A DNA stretch of 64,000 nt from Bradyrhizobium sp. 4 (GCF_023100905.1 NZ_CP064686.1:7280001-7344000), one strand, 5' to 3'. Positions 46,345-56,646 are shown, counted from the stretch's first letter. A program made the numbers and translations. The notes: generated by a model from the letters alone, not told the origin.

Positions 46345-47403
46345 ATGAAACAACTTCGTAACAACTTCATCCGCGCCGGGCTGGAAGCACTCTATTTCAG
46401 CGGCGCCCACCACCTGTTGCGCCCGCTTTTGTCGGGCGTCGGCGCCATTTTCATGCTGCATCACGTGCGGCCGGCCCGCGCCGCAGCGTTTCAGCCGAAC
46501 CGGCATCTCGAAGTCACCCCCGAGTTCCTGCGCGCGACCCTGTGCCATCTGCGCTCGCGTGAGATCGACATCGTCAGCATGGACGAGCTGCATGAGCGGT
46601 TGGTGCAGCGCCGGTTCGACCGCCGCTTCGCCGCCTTCACGCTCGACGATGGCTATCGCGACAATCTCGATTTTGCGCTGCCGGTTCTGCGCGAATTTTA
46701 CGCGCCTCTGGCGGTCTATGTCGCCAGCGACTTCGCGGAGGGCACGGGTCGGCTGTGGTGGGAGGCGCTGGAAGCCGTGATCGCCAAGGCCGAGCAGATC
46801 GAGGTGACGATCGGCAATGCCGCGCTGCGGCTCGATGCGACGACGCCAGCCGCCAAGCAGGCGGCGTTCGACCGTCTGCACGACTGGTTGCGCGCATTGC
46901 CCGGCGAGCACGATCTCAAGCGCGAGATCGAGGCGCTCTGCACGAAGTACGGTGTCGACATGGCCGCGCTGTGCCGCAGCCTCTGCCTGTCCTGGGACGA
47001 GGTGAAGACATTTGCCGCCGATCCCCTGGTCACGATCGGCGCGCATTCTGTCAGCCATTGCAATCTCGCCAAGCAAAGCGAAGCGATCGCCACGCAGGAG
47101 ATGGCCGTGAGCCGCGCCCGGATCGAGCAGGCACTCGGCCGCAATGTCCAGCATCTTGCCTATCCCTATGGCGATCGCGAGGCGGCGGGCGAGCGTGAAT
47201 TCGTGCTCGCTGCATCCGCCGGTTTCAAGACCGCGGTGACGACGCGACCCGGCATGCTGTTCGCCGAAAACGCCGGCCACATGACCGCGCTGCCACGGGT
47301 CTCGCTCAACGGCAATTACCAGGACACGCGGATTCTGCCGGTGCTGACCTCGGGCGCCGCGACCGCGATGTGGAACGGCTTCCGCAGGATCGCGGCGGCT
47401 TAA
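46345..47403 (+). CDS. Polysaccharide deacetylase (NodB-homology) family protein
   Basis: 352-residue carbohydrate esterase 4 family protein. Catalytic motifs are FTLDDGYRDNLDFALPVL (Asp-Asp), GAHSVSHCNLAKQ (His-x3-His metal site) and AYPYGDREAAG. There is no clear signal peptide, so its place of action is uncertain. It may act on polysaccharide intermediates. Divergent from the OmpA-type gene. Confidence 0.85.
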   Translation: MKQLRNNFIRAGLEALYFSGAHHLLRPLLSGVGAIFMLHHVRPARAAAFQPNRHLEVTPEFLRATLCHLRSREIDIVSMDELHERLVQRRFDRRFAAFTLDDGYRDNLDFALPVLREFYAPLAVYVASDFAEGTGRLWWEALEAVIAKAEQIEVTIGNAALRLDATTPAAKQAAFDRLHDWLRALPGEHDLKREIEALCTKYGVDMAALCRSLCLSWDEVKTFAADPLVTIGAHSVSHCNLAKQSEAIATQEMAVSRARIEQALGRNVQHLAYPYGDREAAGEREFVLAASAGFKTAVTTRPGMLFAENAGHMTALPRVSLNGNYQDTRILPVLTSGAATAMWNGFRRIAAA

Positions 47404-47436
47404 ATCTCTCCGTCTTCGCTGCCCGAACTCAGACGT

Positions 47437-47458
47437 CGTCCTGGCGAAAGCCAGGACG
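47437..47458. repeat. Palindromic repeat, CGTCCTGGC family (copy 2)
   Basis: CGTCCTGGC-GAAA-GCCAGGACG, the same arms as at 5613-5634, located 34 bases after the deacetylase stop. Confidence 0.65.
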
Positions 47459-47527
47459 ATGATGCGGCGCCTTCCTTGACTCCCCTCCCCACCCCGCTCA
47501 CAACCGGCGCAAACCAAGGGAGGCACC

Positions 47528-48328
47528 ATGTTCAACGATCTGTTCTCGCTCAAAGGCCGCGTCGCGCTGGTGACCGGCGGTTCGCGCGGCATCGGCAAGA
47601 TGATCGCGGCGGGATTTCTCAGCGCAGGGGCCGCGAAGGTCTACATCACCGCGCGCAAGGCCGGGCCTTGCGAGGCGACCGCGAACGAGCTCTCCGCACA
47701 GTATGACGGAGAATGCATCGCACTGCCGATCGACATCTCGACCGTCGACGGCTGCGACAGGCTCGCTGGCGAAATCATCAAGCTGGAGCCGAAGCTCGAC
47801 ATCCTCGTCAACAATGCCGGGGCTGCCTGGGGCGCGGAGTTCGATGAATTCCCCGAAAGCGGCTGGGACAAGGTGATGGACCTCAACGTCAAGTCGCTGT
47901 TCTTCCTGACCAAGGCGCTGGCCAAGCCGCTGCGCGCGGCGGCTTCGCATGAGCGGCCCGCCAAGGTCATCAACATCGCCTCGGTCGACGGCATCTTCGT
48001 CAATCCCGGCGAGACCTACTCCTATGCCGCGAGCAAGGCCGCGGTGATCCATTTGACGCGGCGCATGGCGACGAGACTGATCAAGGACAACATCAACGTC
48101 ACCGCGATCGCGCCCGGCGCGTTCAAGTCCGACATGAACCGGGCTGCGCGCGACCATTCGGACGAGGTCGCCAAGCGCATTCCGGCGCGGCGGATCGGAA
48201 CCGACGAGGACATGGCCGGCGTGGCGATCTATCTCGCCTCGCGCGCCGGTGACTACGTGGTCGGCAACACCATCGCGGTGGATGGCGGCGTGGTGTACGC
48301 GAACGCGGGCCTGGAGATCGCGGGGTAG
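47528..48328 (+). CDS. Short-chain dehydrogenase/reductase (RhlG-like)
   Basis: 266-residue classical SDR. The cofactor motif is LVTGGSRGIGKMIAAGF; NNAG is in ILVNNAGAAWG. The catalytic Tyr-Lys site is TYSYAASKAAVIHLTRR, with Ser in NIASVDGI. Sequence resembles NADPH-dependent 3-oxoacyl reductases of the RhlG group. The substrate is not shown. It lies next to but on the opposite strand from boxB, with a repeat between. Confidence 0.88.
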   Translation: MFNDLFSLKGRVALVTGGSRGIGKMIAAGFLSAGAAKVYITARKAGPCEATANELSAQYDGECIALPIDISTVDGCDRLAGEIIKLEPKLDILVNNAGAAWGAEFDEFPESGWDKVMDLNVKSLFFLTKALAKPLRAAASHERPAKVINIASVDGIFVNPGETYSYAASKAAVIHLTRRMATRLIKDNINVTAIAPGAFKSDMNRAARDHSDEVAKRIPARRIGTDEDMAGVAIYLASRAGDYVVGNTIAVDGGVVYANAGLEIAG

Positions 48329-48370
48329 GCGGGGGCGCGTCAGCACGACGCCCTCACCTCACACTCCAGT

Positions 48371-48414
48371 GTCGTCCCGGCCTCATGCGCAATTGCGCAC
48401 TAGGCCGGGACGAC
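48371..48414. repeat. Palindromic repeat, GTCGTCCCGGCC family
   Basis: Arms GTCGTCCCGGCC and GGCCGGGACGAC enclose the palindrome TGCGCAATTGCGCA. It sits in the convergent gap between the SDR gene and boxB and may act as a bidirectional terminator. Confidence 0.75.
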
Positions 48415-48456
48415 AGGTGAGTATGTCGCGCGGCCGTCGCGCCTCGCTGGCAGCCC

Positions 48457-49902
48457 CTACGACTCGATCCTCACATACTCGAAATCGCCGGGCTTGTTGT
48501 CGATGCCGACTTTCGGCGGCGAGATCCAGGAGGCGAACTGGCCGGTCTCAGTGACGGGCTGCATCAGCGAGGTGATGAAGTCGCCGTCGGCGGTCGATGG
48601 CAGCCATTCGTCCTTGCGCTTAGCCCAGGTGGCATCGTCGATCAAAATGCCGTCGGGCGTCGCGTGGATACTCTTGAACTCGCCGATATGGCGATGGAAG
48701 GCGACGTTGGGCAGCTTGAGCTGAAACTGGTAGCCGGAGGTCGAGATCACTTTGTTCCAGCGCAGCATGCCCTTGACGCAATCCTGGCTGTAATCGTCGC
48801 GCAGGCGCATGTTGAGCGCGGTCAGCGCCGGCTCGTCCACCAGCTTGATCTCGCCATCGATGAACTTCAGCACCGGATAGGTCGCGTTCTTGAGCTGATG
48901 ATCGTCGTCGATCTGGGTCTCGTGATAGCGGCCCTTGATGCCGGTGTTGAAGGCGTTCGCCGCGTTGGTCGAGACTTCCGAGCCAAACAGATCGAGCGAC
49001 AGCGTATAGTGCAGATTCAGCTTCTTCTGGATGGTCGGCAGGTCGATCACGCCGAGCGCGCGGACCTTCGCGATGTCGGTGGGATCGGTGATGCCGGCTT
49101 CCCGCATCGCGTCGCAGGTGCGCTGCACGACTCGGGTGATGCCGGTCTCGCCGACGAACATGTGGTGCGCTTCTTCCGTCAGCATGAAGCGGCAGGTGCG
49201 CGACAGGGGATCGAAGCCGGACTGCGCCAGCGAGTGCAGCTGCATCTTGCCGTCGCGGTCGGTGAAATAGGTGAACATGAAGAAGGACAGCCAGTCCGGC
49301 GTCGCCTCGTTGAAGGCGCCCAGCATGCGCGGCGAGTCGGCGTCACCCGAACGGCGACGCAACAAATCGTCGGCCTCTTCACGTCCGTCGCGCCCAAAGT
49401 ACTTTTGCAGCAGGTACACCATCGCCCAGAGGTGACGGCCTTCCTCGACATTGACCTGGAACAGGTTGCGCATGTCGTATAGCGAGGGCGCGGTCTTGCC
49501 GAGGTGGCGCTGCTGCTCCACGGAGGCAGGCTCGGTGTCGCCCTGGATCACGATCAGACGGCGCAGCATGGCGCGATATTCACCCGGGACTTCCTGCCAG
49601 GCCGGTTCGCCAAAATGCTCGCCGAACGGCACGACGCGGTTCTCTTCCTGGGGAGCAAGGAGAATGCCCCAGCGATACTCGGGCATCCGCACGTAGTCGA
49701 ACTTGGCCCAGCCGCGCGGATCGACCGAATAAGCGGTGCGCAAGTACACCAGCGATTCCTGGAAGCCTTCCGGCCCCATGTCTTTCCACCAGTCCATGTA
49801 GCCGGGATGCCAGCCTTCCAGCGCTTTGAGCACCTGACGGTCTTCGGCCAGATTGACGTTGTTCGGAATCTTGGTCGAGTAGTCGACGTTCATGATGTTC
49901 AT
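48457..49902 (-). CDS. boxB: Benzoyl-CoA 2,3-epoxidase subunit BoxB
   Basis: 481-residue diiron oxygenase that epoxidises benzoyl-CoA with O2 in the aerobic hybrid (box) pathway. Iron-ligand helices are visible as NVEEGRHLWAMVYLLQ and FMLTEEAHHMFVGETG, plus YRAMLRRLIVIQGDTEPAS. Length is as in known BoxB. It lies 101 bases after boxC in the same direction. It needs the reductase BoxA, which is not encoded in this window. Confidence 0.95.
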   Translation of the reverse strand: MNIMNVDYSTKIPNNVNLAEDRQVLKALEGWHPGYMDWWKDMGPEGFQESLVYLRTAYSVDPRGWAKFDYVRMPEYRWGILLAPQEENRVVPFGEHFGEPAWQEVPGEYRAMLRRLIVIQGDTEPASVEQQRHLGKTAPSLYDMRNLFQVNVEEGRHLWAMVYLLQKYFGRDGREEADDLLRRRSGDADSPRMLGAFNEATPDWLSFFMFTYFTDRDGKMQLHSLAQSGFDPLSRTCRFMLTEEAHHMFVGETGITRVVQRTCDAMREAGITDPTDIAKVRALGVIDLPTIQKKLNLHYTLSLDLFGSEVSTNAANAFNTGIKGRYHETQIDDDHQLKNATYPVLKFIDGEIKLVDEPALTALNMRLRDDYSQDCVKGMLRWNKVISTSGYQFQLKLPNVAFHRHIGEFKSIHATPDGILIDDATWAKRKDEWLPSTADGDFITSLMQPVTETGQFASWISPPKVGIDNKPGDFEYVRIES

Positions 49903-49940
49903 GGAGGACCTCCCGTGGGGGACTTACTCGTTTAAAGGGT

Positions 49941-50004
49941 GCGAATGGCGAGTGGCGAGTAGCGAATGGAAATCCCTATTCGCCCTTCGCCACTCCCCAC
50001 TCGC
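49941..50004. repeat. Inverted repeat between boxC and boxB
   Basis: GCGAGTGGCGAGTAGCGAA and TTCGCCACTCCCCACTCGC form a nearly perfect 19-bp stem with two mismatches. The element ends at the boxC stop codon. It may moderate boxB expression relative to boxC. Confidence 0.6.
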
Positions 50005-51692
50005 TAGACTCGCGTCATATCGAATTTCGGCTTCTGCCCGCTGCCGTAGCGGCGCAGCGCGCCTTCCTCGCCGACCGCGTTCGGGCGCTGGAAGATCCAG
50101 TTCTGCCACGCGGTGAGGCGCGAGAAGATTTTCGATTCCATCGTCTCGGGGCCGACGAAGCGCAGGTTGGCTTCCATGCCGGTGAGGCTGTCGGGCGAGA
50201 AGCTGGCGCGTTCCTCCAGAAACACGCGAACCTCGTCGTCCCAGTCGATGTCGTCGAGCGCGAAAGTGACGAGACCGAGCTCTTCGGCCTGCTCGGCGTC
50301 CAGAGCGGTGCCCATCGTGGCTTCCGCGCGTTCCACATCGGCTGGATCGGCCTGGAAGCGCGACTGAAGCCGCGTCAGGCCATGGCTCATCGGATACGGA
50401 CCAAAATTCATCGCTGACAGTTCGATCGACGGCGGCGGGCGGTTGTCACCCTGACGCGTGCCGATCAGCATGTAGGAGCGGTCGGCGGCGAAGACGAGCT
50501 CGGCGAGCGTGCCGGCGAAGCAGGAGCCGGGCTCGACCAGCGTCACCAGCGTGCGCGAGGTGACGTCGATGCGCTTCAAGACGCGCTTCCAGTAATGCCT
50601 GATTTCGTTGACCAGCCATTGCGCCTTGTTGGCTTCGAGGAAGGCGTCGCAAGCGAGCACATGGGCGCGGTCGCCATGGCTCTTGAACACCAGCATGGCG
50701 ATCTCGAGCTCGTTGATGCGCAGATGCAGGATGGCGTCATCGAGTTCGCGCGCGACCTGGAGCGGCCAGAACGCGACACCCTGCGCCATCATGCCGTCGA
50801 TGTCAGCGGGCGGCGCGGCTTCAGGCGCCTTGATCGAGATCGTGGCGATGCGTGCCGCGCGGTCGATGTCGACGCTGACAAAGCCATAGCGGATGCTGGT
50901 CTCATCGATGATGCGCTTGAGCGGCGTCAGCGCGATGCCCTTGCCGCTGCCCTTGCGCTTCGAGCTGTCGGCGAATTCCCTCGCGCGCTCGGCAACCTTG
51001 CCTTCGAGCTTGCTGTTCGGCGCGATCTCGTCGACCAGGCGCCATTGCACGGCGCGCTTGCCCTTCACGCCTTCTTCGATGGTGCAGAAGAAATCGGCGT
51101 GATCGCGGCGCACCTTGCGCTTGTCGACCACACGCGTGAGGCCGCCGGTGCCCGGCAGCACGGCGAGCAGCGGCACTTCGGGCAAGGCGACGGCGGACGC
51201 GCCGTCATCGGCGAGCATGATGTAGTCGGTGGCGAGCGCGAGCTCATAGCCGCCGCCGGCGGCCGAGCCGTTCACGACGGTGATGAAGCGCTGGCCGGAA
51301 TTCTCCGACGAGTCTTCCATGCCGTTGCGGGTCTCGTTGGTGAACTTGCAGAAATTGACCTTGTGGGCATGCGTCGAGCCCGCGAGCATGCGGATGTTGG
51401 CGCCGGCGCAGAACACGCGGTTCTTGGCCGAGCGCATCACCACGACCTTCACCTCGGGGTGCTCGAAGCGCAGGCGCTGGACCGCGTCGGCAAGCTCGAT
51501 GTCGACGCCGAGATCGTAGGAATTGAGCTTGAGCAGATAGCCCTCGAACAGGCCGCCGTTCTCATCGACGTCCATGGTCAGGGTGGCGACGTCACCGTCG
51601 ATCGCGAGCTTCCAGTGCCGGTAGCGGGACGGCTCGGTCTGGAAATCGATGAATGTCGCGCCGCCTGCGAGGCGCCGATCTTCCCCGGCCAT
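50004..51692 (-). CDS. boxC: Benzoyl-CoA-dihydrodiol lyase BoxC
   Basis: 562-residue crotonase-superfamily enzyme that opens the epoxide-derived ring of benzoyl-CoA. The first half carries the crotonase oxyanion segments (KNRVFCAGANIRMLAGS; FITVVNGSAAGGGYELALAT). The second half is a related domain (LVTLVEPGSCFAGTLAELVF). ATG 51692 begins MAGEDRRLAGGATFID; the longer frame from 51752 runs across a TGCA-repeat regulatory site and is not used. It is upstream of boxB in the same transcription unit. Confidence 0.95.
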   Translation of the reverse strand: MAGEDRRLAGGATFIDFQTEPSRYRHWKLAIDGDVATLTMDVDENGGLFEGYLLKLNSYDLGVDIELADAVQRLRFEHPEVKVVVMRSAKNRVFCAGANIRMLAGSTHAHKVNFCKFTNETRNGMEDSSENSGQRFITVVNGSAAGGGYELALATDYIMLADDGASAVALPEVPLLAVLPGTGGLTRVVDKRKVRRDHADFFCTIEEGVKGKRAVQWRLVDEIAPNSKLEGKVAERAREFADSSKRKGSGKGIALTPLKRIIDETSIRYGFVSVDIDRAARIATISIKAPEAAPPADIDGMMAQGVAFWPLQVARELDDAILHLRINELEIAMLVFKSHGDRAHVLACDAFLEANKAQWLVNEIRHYWKRVLKRIDVTSRTLVTLVEPGSCFAGTLAELVFAADRSYMLIGTRQGDNRPPPSIELSAMNFGPYPMSHGLTRLQSRFQADPADVERAEATMGTALDAEQAEELGLVTFALDDIDWDDEVRVFLEERASFSPDSLTGMEANLRFVGPETMESKIFSRLTAWQNWIFQRPNAVGEEGALRRYGSGQKPKFDMTRV

Positions 51693-51737
51693 GGGCCACC
51701 CTTGAGCTTGATTACGCGTTTTGGCTGTCGTGTTAGA

Positions 51738-51751
51738 TGCACAATAATGCA
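51738..51751 (-). promoter_or_regulatory. TGCA-N6-TGCA site upstream of boxC
   Basis: Two TGCA units at 51738-51741 and 51748-51751 share a 10-bp period, 46 bases before the boxC start. The same arrangement occurs three times running before livH. BzdR/BoxR regulators of benzoate pathways are reported to use TGCA-containing operators, so this is a candidate BoxR operator. Confidence 0.55.
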
Positions 51752-51773
51752 CATTTTCGCGCGCGTCTACCCG

Positions 51774-52592
51774 TTAAGCGACCGAACATGCATTTTGTTT
51801 CATGTCTTCGCGCAGCGAAGCTGCTGCAAATTGCTCAATCGCGTCAAGCGTCTGTCCCGGAGCTTCGCGGTGGGGAGAATGCGCCGCGCCTGAAATGACT
51901 TTCAAATCGACCGGGCAATAGCATTCTTGCTGCGCGATCTCGACCTGACGCAATGTCCCATATTGGTCGTCCGCGCCCTGCAGGATCATGACGGGGACGC
52001 GGATATAGGCGAGATATTCCGAGATATCCCAGTCGCGGAATTTCGGATCGAGCCAGGCGGCGTTCCAGCCGTAGAAGGCGTTGTCGACGTCCTTGTGCCA
52101 GCGCGCGAGCTTTGCCTTCAGGTCGGTGGTCTCGAAGGTGATCTTGATGTCCGCAATCGACTTCACCGAGATGTCCTCGACGATGAAATGCGGCGCGATC
52201 AGCACGAGGCCGTTCAGGCGATGATCCTGATGCGCGCCGGCATAGATCGTCGCGATCGACGCGCCGTCGGAATGGCCGAGCAGCAGGCCGCGCCTGAAGC
52301 CGATCGCGTCGAGGATCTTCGGCAGCACGTCCAGGGCCTCGCGCTGCATGTAGTCGAGCGGCCGCGGCAACGTGACCGGGCTCGATTGGCCATAGCCTGC
52401 ACGCGAATAGGCAAAGATGCCGGCAGAGGTTGCCTGCTGCAGTTTTTCCGGGAAGTCACCCCAGAGCCCGACGGAGCCGAGGCCTTCGTGCAGCATGACG
52501 ATGGTGGGTGCATCCGCGGATTGCGGCGCCAGCCATTTGTATTCGAGGCTGGCGTTGCCGATGCTGAGGAAGCCGGTGGGAGCAAGAGTCAT
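51774..52592 (-). CDS. Alpha/beta hydrolase of the box cluster
   Basis: 272-residue alpha/beta hydrolase. The nucleophile elbow is LLLGHSDGASIATIY (GHSDG), the oxyanion region is VMLHEGLGSVGLWGDFPE, and the catalytic His is in SGAAHSPHREAPG. Such hydrolases sit in many box clusters, where they may recycle stalled CoA thioesters or lactones. It ends 81 bases before boxC. Substrate not proven. Confidence 0.85.
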   Translation of the reverse strand: MTLAPTGFLSIGNASLEYKWLAPQSADAPTIVMLHEGLGSVGLWGDFPEKLQQATSAGIFAYSRAGYGQSSPVTLPRPLDYMQREALDVLPKILDAIGFRRGLLLGHSDGASIATIYAGAHQDHRLNGLVLIAPHFIVEDISVKSIADIKITFETTDLKAKLARWHKDVDNAFYGWNAAWLDPKFRDWDISEYLAYIRVPVMILQGADDQYGTLRQVEIAQQECYCPVDLKVISGAAHSPHREAPGQTLDAIEQFAAASLREDMKQNACSVA

Positions 52593-52617
52593 TTCTTCGT
52601 CCGTCCTTCTCCGTCGT

Positions 52618-52728
52618 TGTGCCCGGGCTTGATCCGGGCATCCACGTCGCTCCTCAATCGCGGTCGCGCGTGGATGGCCGGGACGCTTTGCTCAAGACGC
52701 GCTTCGCACTTTTGCCCGGCCATGACGA
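52618..52728. repeat. Palindromic repeat, GCCCGGGCTTGATCCGGG family
   Basis: Contains CCCGGGCTTGATCCGGG, and GTCCCGGCCATCC-like arms (GCATCCACG / CGTGGATG). It separates the alpha/beta hydrolase start from the ligase stop. Confidence 0.55.
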
Positions 52729-52735
52729 CCTGTTG

Positions 52736-54277
<1,542 letters not shown>

Positions 54278-54297
54278 GGACTTCTCCCCTGAATTTA

Positions 54298-54309
54298 GAA
54301 TTATAATTC
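54298..54309. promoter_or_regulatory. AT-rich palindrome before the benzoate-CoA ligase
   Basis: GAATTATAATTC, a perfect 12-bp palindrome, 20 bases before the ligase start. It contains TATAAT on the minus strand and could be the -10 region covered by an operator. It stands out in very GC-rich surroundings. Confidence 0.5.
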
Positions 54310-54348
54310 ATAGAAAGACACCGCATCGGCTTGCTGTCAATGCCAGCA

Positions 54349-54363
54349 GGCACTATGTTTCAT
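54349..54363. promoter_or_regulatory. Degenerate BoxR-like site in the ligase/boxR gap
   Basis: GGCACTATGTTTCAT closely resembles the livH-upstream TGCACTTTGTTGCAT. It lies about 70 bases from both divergent starts (54277 and 54430), a natural operator position. Confidence 0.45.
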
Positions 54364-54429
54364 TAATACGCGCCGCAGGACCTCTTTAAAAGAAGACATC
54401 CGCTCAAGCAGGCCCATGATCCGTAGTCC

Positions 54430-55338
54430 ATGACTGACAGTCCCGACGCCGAATCCCGATTTCTCGAACAGCTCGGCCAGCGCGTGCGCAACATGCGCGC
54501 GCTACGCGGCATGTCGCGCAAGGTGCTCGCCAAGGTGTCAGGAATATCGGAGCGCTACATCGCGCAGCTCGAAAGCGGCAAGGGCAATGTGTCCATCGTG
54601 CTGCTGCGCCGCGTCTCTGACGCGATGGGCGCGCATCTCGAAGACCTGCTTCCCTCGGCCGATCCGACCCCGGACTGGCAGATGTTTCGCGATCTCTTGC
54701 GCAAGGCGACACCGGCGCAGATCGCGCAAGCCAAGGACCTGCTCGCGGGCGGCAGCGCCTCCGCGCCGCGGCGCGCGCCGTTCTGCGGCATTGCGCTGAT
54801 CGGCCTGCGCGGCGCCGGCAAATCGACGCTTGGGCGGATGCTGGCGAAGAAGGTCGGCTGGAGTTTTGTCGAGCTCAACAAGGAGGTCGAGCAGCAGAAC
54901 GGCCTCTCGGTCGCCGAGATCATCGCGCTCTACGGCCAGGAAGGCTTTCGCCGCATGGAGCAGGCGGCGCTGCAACAGCTGCTCGCGCGCAACGAGCTGA
55001 TGGTGCTCGCGACCGGCGGCGGCATCGTCTCGGAGCCCTTGACCTTCGACCAGATCCTGTCGTCGTTCTACACGATCTGGCTGAAGGCCGAACCCGAGGA
55101 GCACATGGCCCGCGTCCGCCGCCAGGGCGATTTGCGCCCGATGGCCGACGACCGCTCAGCTATGGCAGAGTTGCGCAACATCCTCTTGAGCCGCGAGCCG
55201 CTGTATGCGCGCGCGACGGCCGTGGTGGACACGGCGGGACTGTCCGTCGATGCCGCCGCGGCAAGGCTGATCGATGCGGTGCGGCCGGTGCTGCAAAACG
55301 AGGCGCGCAGCTTTGGGCTGCGCAGCGTGGCGCTGTAG
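54430..55338 (+). CDS. boxR: BoxR/BzdR-type regulator (HTH plus shikimate-kinase-like domain)
   Basis: 302-residue regulator. The XRE helix-turn-helix is at about residues 18-70 (SRKVLAKVSGISERYIAQLE). A shikimate-kinase-like domain fills residues 115-300, with Walker A GLRGAGKSTLGRMLAKK and ATGGGIVSEPLTFDQIL. This fusion is the hallmark of BzdR/BoxR, whose kinase-like domain senses benzoyl-CoA and relieves repression. It is divergent from the ligase gene and followed after 12 bases by a globin gene. Confidence 0.94.
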   Translation: MTDSPDAESRFLEQLGQRVRNMRALRGMSRKVLAKVSGISERYIAQLESGKGNVSIVLLRRVSDAMGAHLEDLLPSADPTPDWQMFRDLLRKATPAQIAQAKDLLAGGSASAPRRAPFCGIALIGLRGAGKSTLGRMLAKKVGWSFVELNKEVEQQNGLSVAEIIALYGQEGFRRMEQAALQQLLARNELMVLATGGGIVSEPLTFDQILSSFYTIWLKAEPEEHMARVRRQGDLRPMADDRSAMAELRNILLSREPLYARATAVVDTAGLSVDAAAARLIDAVRPVLQNEARSFGLRSVAL

Positions 55339-55350
55339 GTCTGAACTCCC

Positions 55351-55743
55351 ATGACCGACGGCGACGTTGCAATCTCCATGTTCCAGCGGATCGGTGGTAG
55401 CGCCACCATCGATCGACTGGTCGATCGCTTCTATGAGCGGATGGATACGCTGCCGGAGGCGAGGATCATCCGCGCGATGCATGCGGACGACCTCGGCCTC
55501 ATCAGGGATGTGCTGAAGCGCTATCTCACTGAGCGGACTGGCGGCCCGAAACTCTACTCGGTCGAGAAGGGCCATCCACGGCTGCGCCAGCGCCACATCG
55601 GCTTTGCCATCGGCGATGCCGAGCGCGACGCGTGGATGCTCTGCATGCGCGGGGCGCTCGAGGAGACCGTTGTGGACGCCGCGGCGCGGCAGGACCTCGA
55701 CAAGGCGTTGTCCGGCCTCGCCGACTGGATGCGCAACCGGTAG
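55351..55743 (+). CDS. Group II truncated haemoglobin
   Basis: 130-residue small globin. It starts with the IGG motif MFQRIGGSATIDRLVDRFYE. The proximal-His region is MHADDLGLIRDV and the group II signature GGPKLYSVEKGHPRLRQRH is intact, including the Tyr of the distal pocket. The close spacing to boxR implies co-transcription. Oxygen delivery or protection for the oxygen-using BoxB step is a reasonable inference. Convergent with the IclR gene, with a gap of 5 bases. Confidence 0.85.
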   Translation: MTDGDVAISMFQRIGGSATIDRLVDRFYERMDTLPEARIIRAMHADDLGLIRDVLKRYLTERTGGPKLYSVEKGHPRLRQRHIGFAIGDAERDAWMLCMRGALEETVVDAAARQDLDKALSGLADWMRNR

Positions 55744-55748
55744 CCAGG

Positions 55749-56534
55749 CTACAACAGTTGCGACCGCACCGCCTCCGCGCCGTCACGCAACAATGGCAGG
55801 AAGCGACCGATCAATTCGTGCGCCGGCACGCGGTCGACATGGGCGCCCATGTTGATCGCAGCGACGATCACGTCGTCGTAGCGGCGGACGGGGACCGAGA
55901 TCGAGCGGAAATGCGGCTCGGCCTCGCGATCGACCAGCGCGTAACCTTGCGCGCGGTCGGCAACGATGCGCGCGAGCAATGCCTTGGGATCGGTTACCGT
56001 CTGCGGTGTCAGCGCTTCGCGCTCCGTCGCCGTCAGGCGCGCGGCAAGCTCGGCATCGTCGAGCTGACCGAGCATGACGCGGCCCACCGAGGTGCAGAAG
56101 GCCGGTAGGCGGTAACCGATGTCCAGCCCACCTGAAAACATCCGCGCCGGACTGCTACGCGCGATGAACACGACCTCATCGCCGTCGAGCACCGCGAGCG
56201 AGGAGATTTCGTTGGCCGCTGTCGCGGCGCGGTCGAGCACCGGTTGCAGGACCGTGGCGAGTTGGCTCGACCGCAGATAGGACGCGGCGAGCGTCAGCAC
56301 ATGTGGCGTCAGTGAGAACAGCTTGCCATCGCCGCTGACGAAGCCGCCGCGCTGAAGCGTGAACAGCATGCGCCGCGCGGTGGCGCGTGGAAGCTCCGCG
56401 GCACGGGCGAGATCGCTCAGCGTCATCGGGCCGGCCGTGGTGCCGAAGCATTGCAGCAGGCGCAGCCCGCGATCGAGGCTCTCGACGAAATCCGTCGCGC
56501 GTTCGTCGCTCTCGCTTCGCTTCAGCTTGGGCAT
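55749..56534 (-). CDS. IclR-family transcriptional regulator (PcaR/PcaU-like)
   Basis: 261-residue regulator. The N-terminal winged helix contains LDRGLRLLQCFG and TLSDLARAAELPRATARRML. The C-terminal effector domain has DIGYRLPAFCTSVGRVMLGQ and GYALVDREAEPHFRSISVPV, close to the Pca/Pob branch that senses aromatic acids. It is divergent from the Rieske oxygenase gene, which it probably controls. Confidence 0.88.
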   Translation of the reverse strand: MPKLKRSESDERATDFVESLDRGLRLLQCFGTTAGPMTLSDLARAAELPRATARRMLFTLQRGGFVSGDGKLFSLTPHVLTLAASYLRSSQLATVLQPVLDRAATAANEISSLAVLDGDEVVFIARSSPARMFSGGLDIGYRLPAFCTSVGRVMLGQLDDAELAARLTATEREALTPQTVTDPKALLARIVADRAQGYALVDREAEPHFRSISVPVRRYDDVIVAAINMGAHVDRVPAHELIGRFLPLLRDGAEAVRSQLL

Positions 56535-56550
56535 GGTGTCGGGTCATTCC

Positions 56551-56564
56551 TGCAAAATAGTGCT
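56551..56564. promoter_or_regulatory. TGCA-N6-TGCT site in the IclR/Rieske gap
   Basis: TGCAAAATAGTGCT has one perfect TGCA and one variant unit with a 10-bp period, 17 bases before the IclR start and about 85 bases before the Rieske start. It extends the TGCA pattern seen before boxC and livH. Confidence 0.4.
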
Positions 56565-56646
56565 TGCTGCCGGATCAAGGCATGCCATAATTCGCCCATT
56601 CGTTCAATAGGCGAACAAACGCCATTCCACAAAGGATGCAGTCGCC

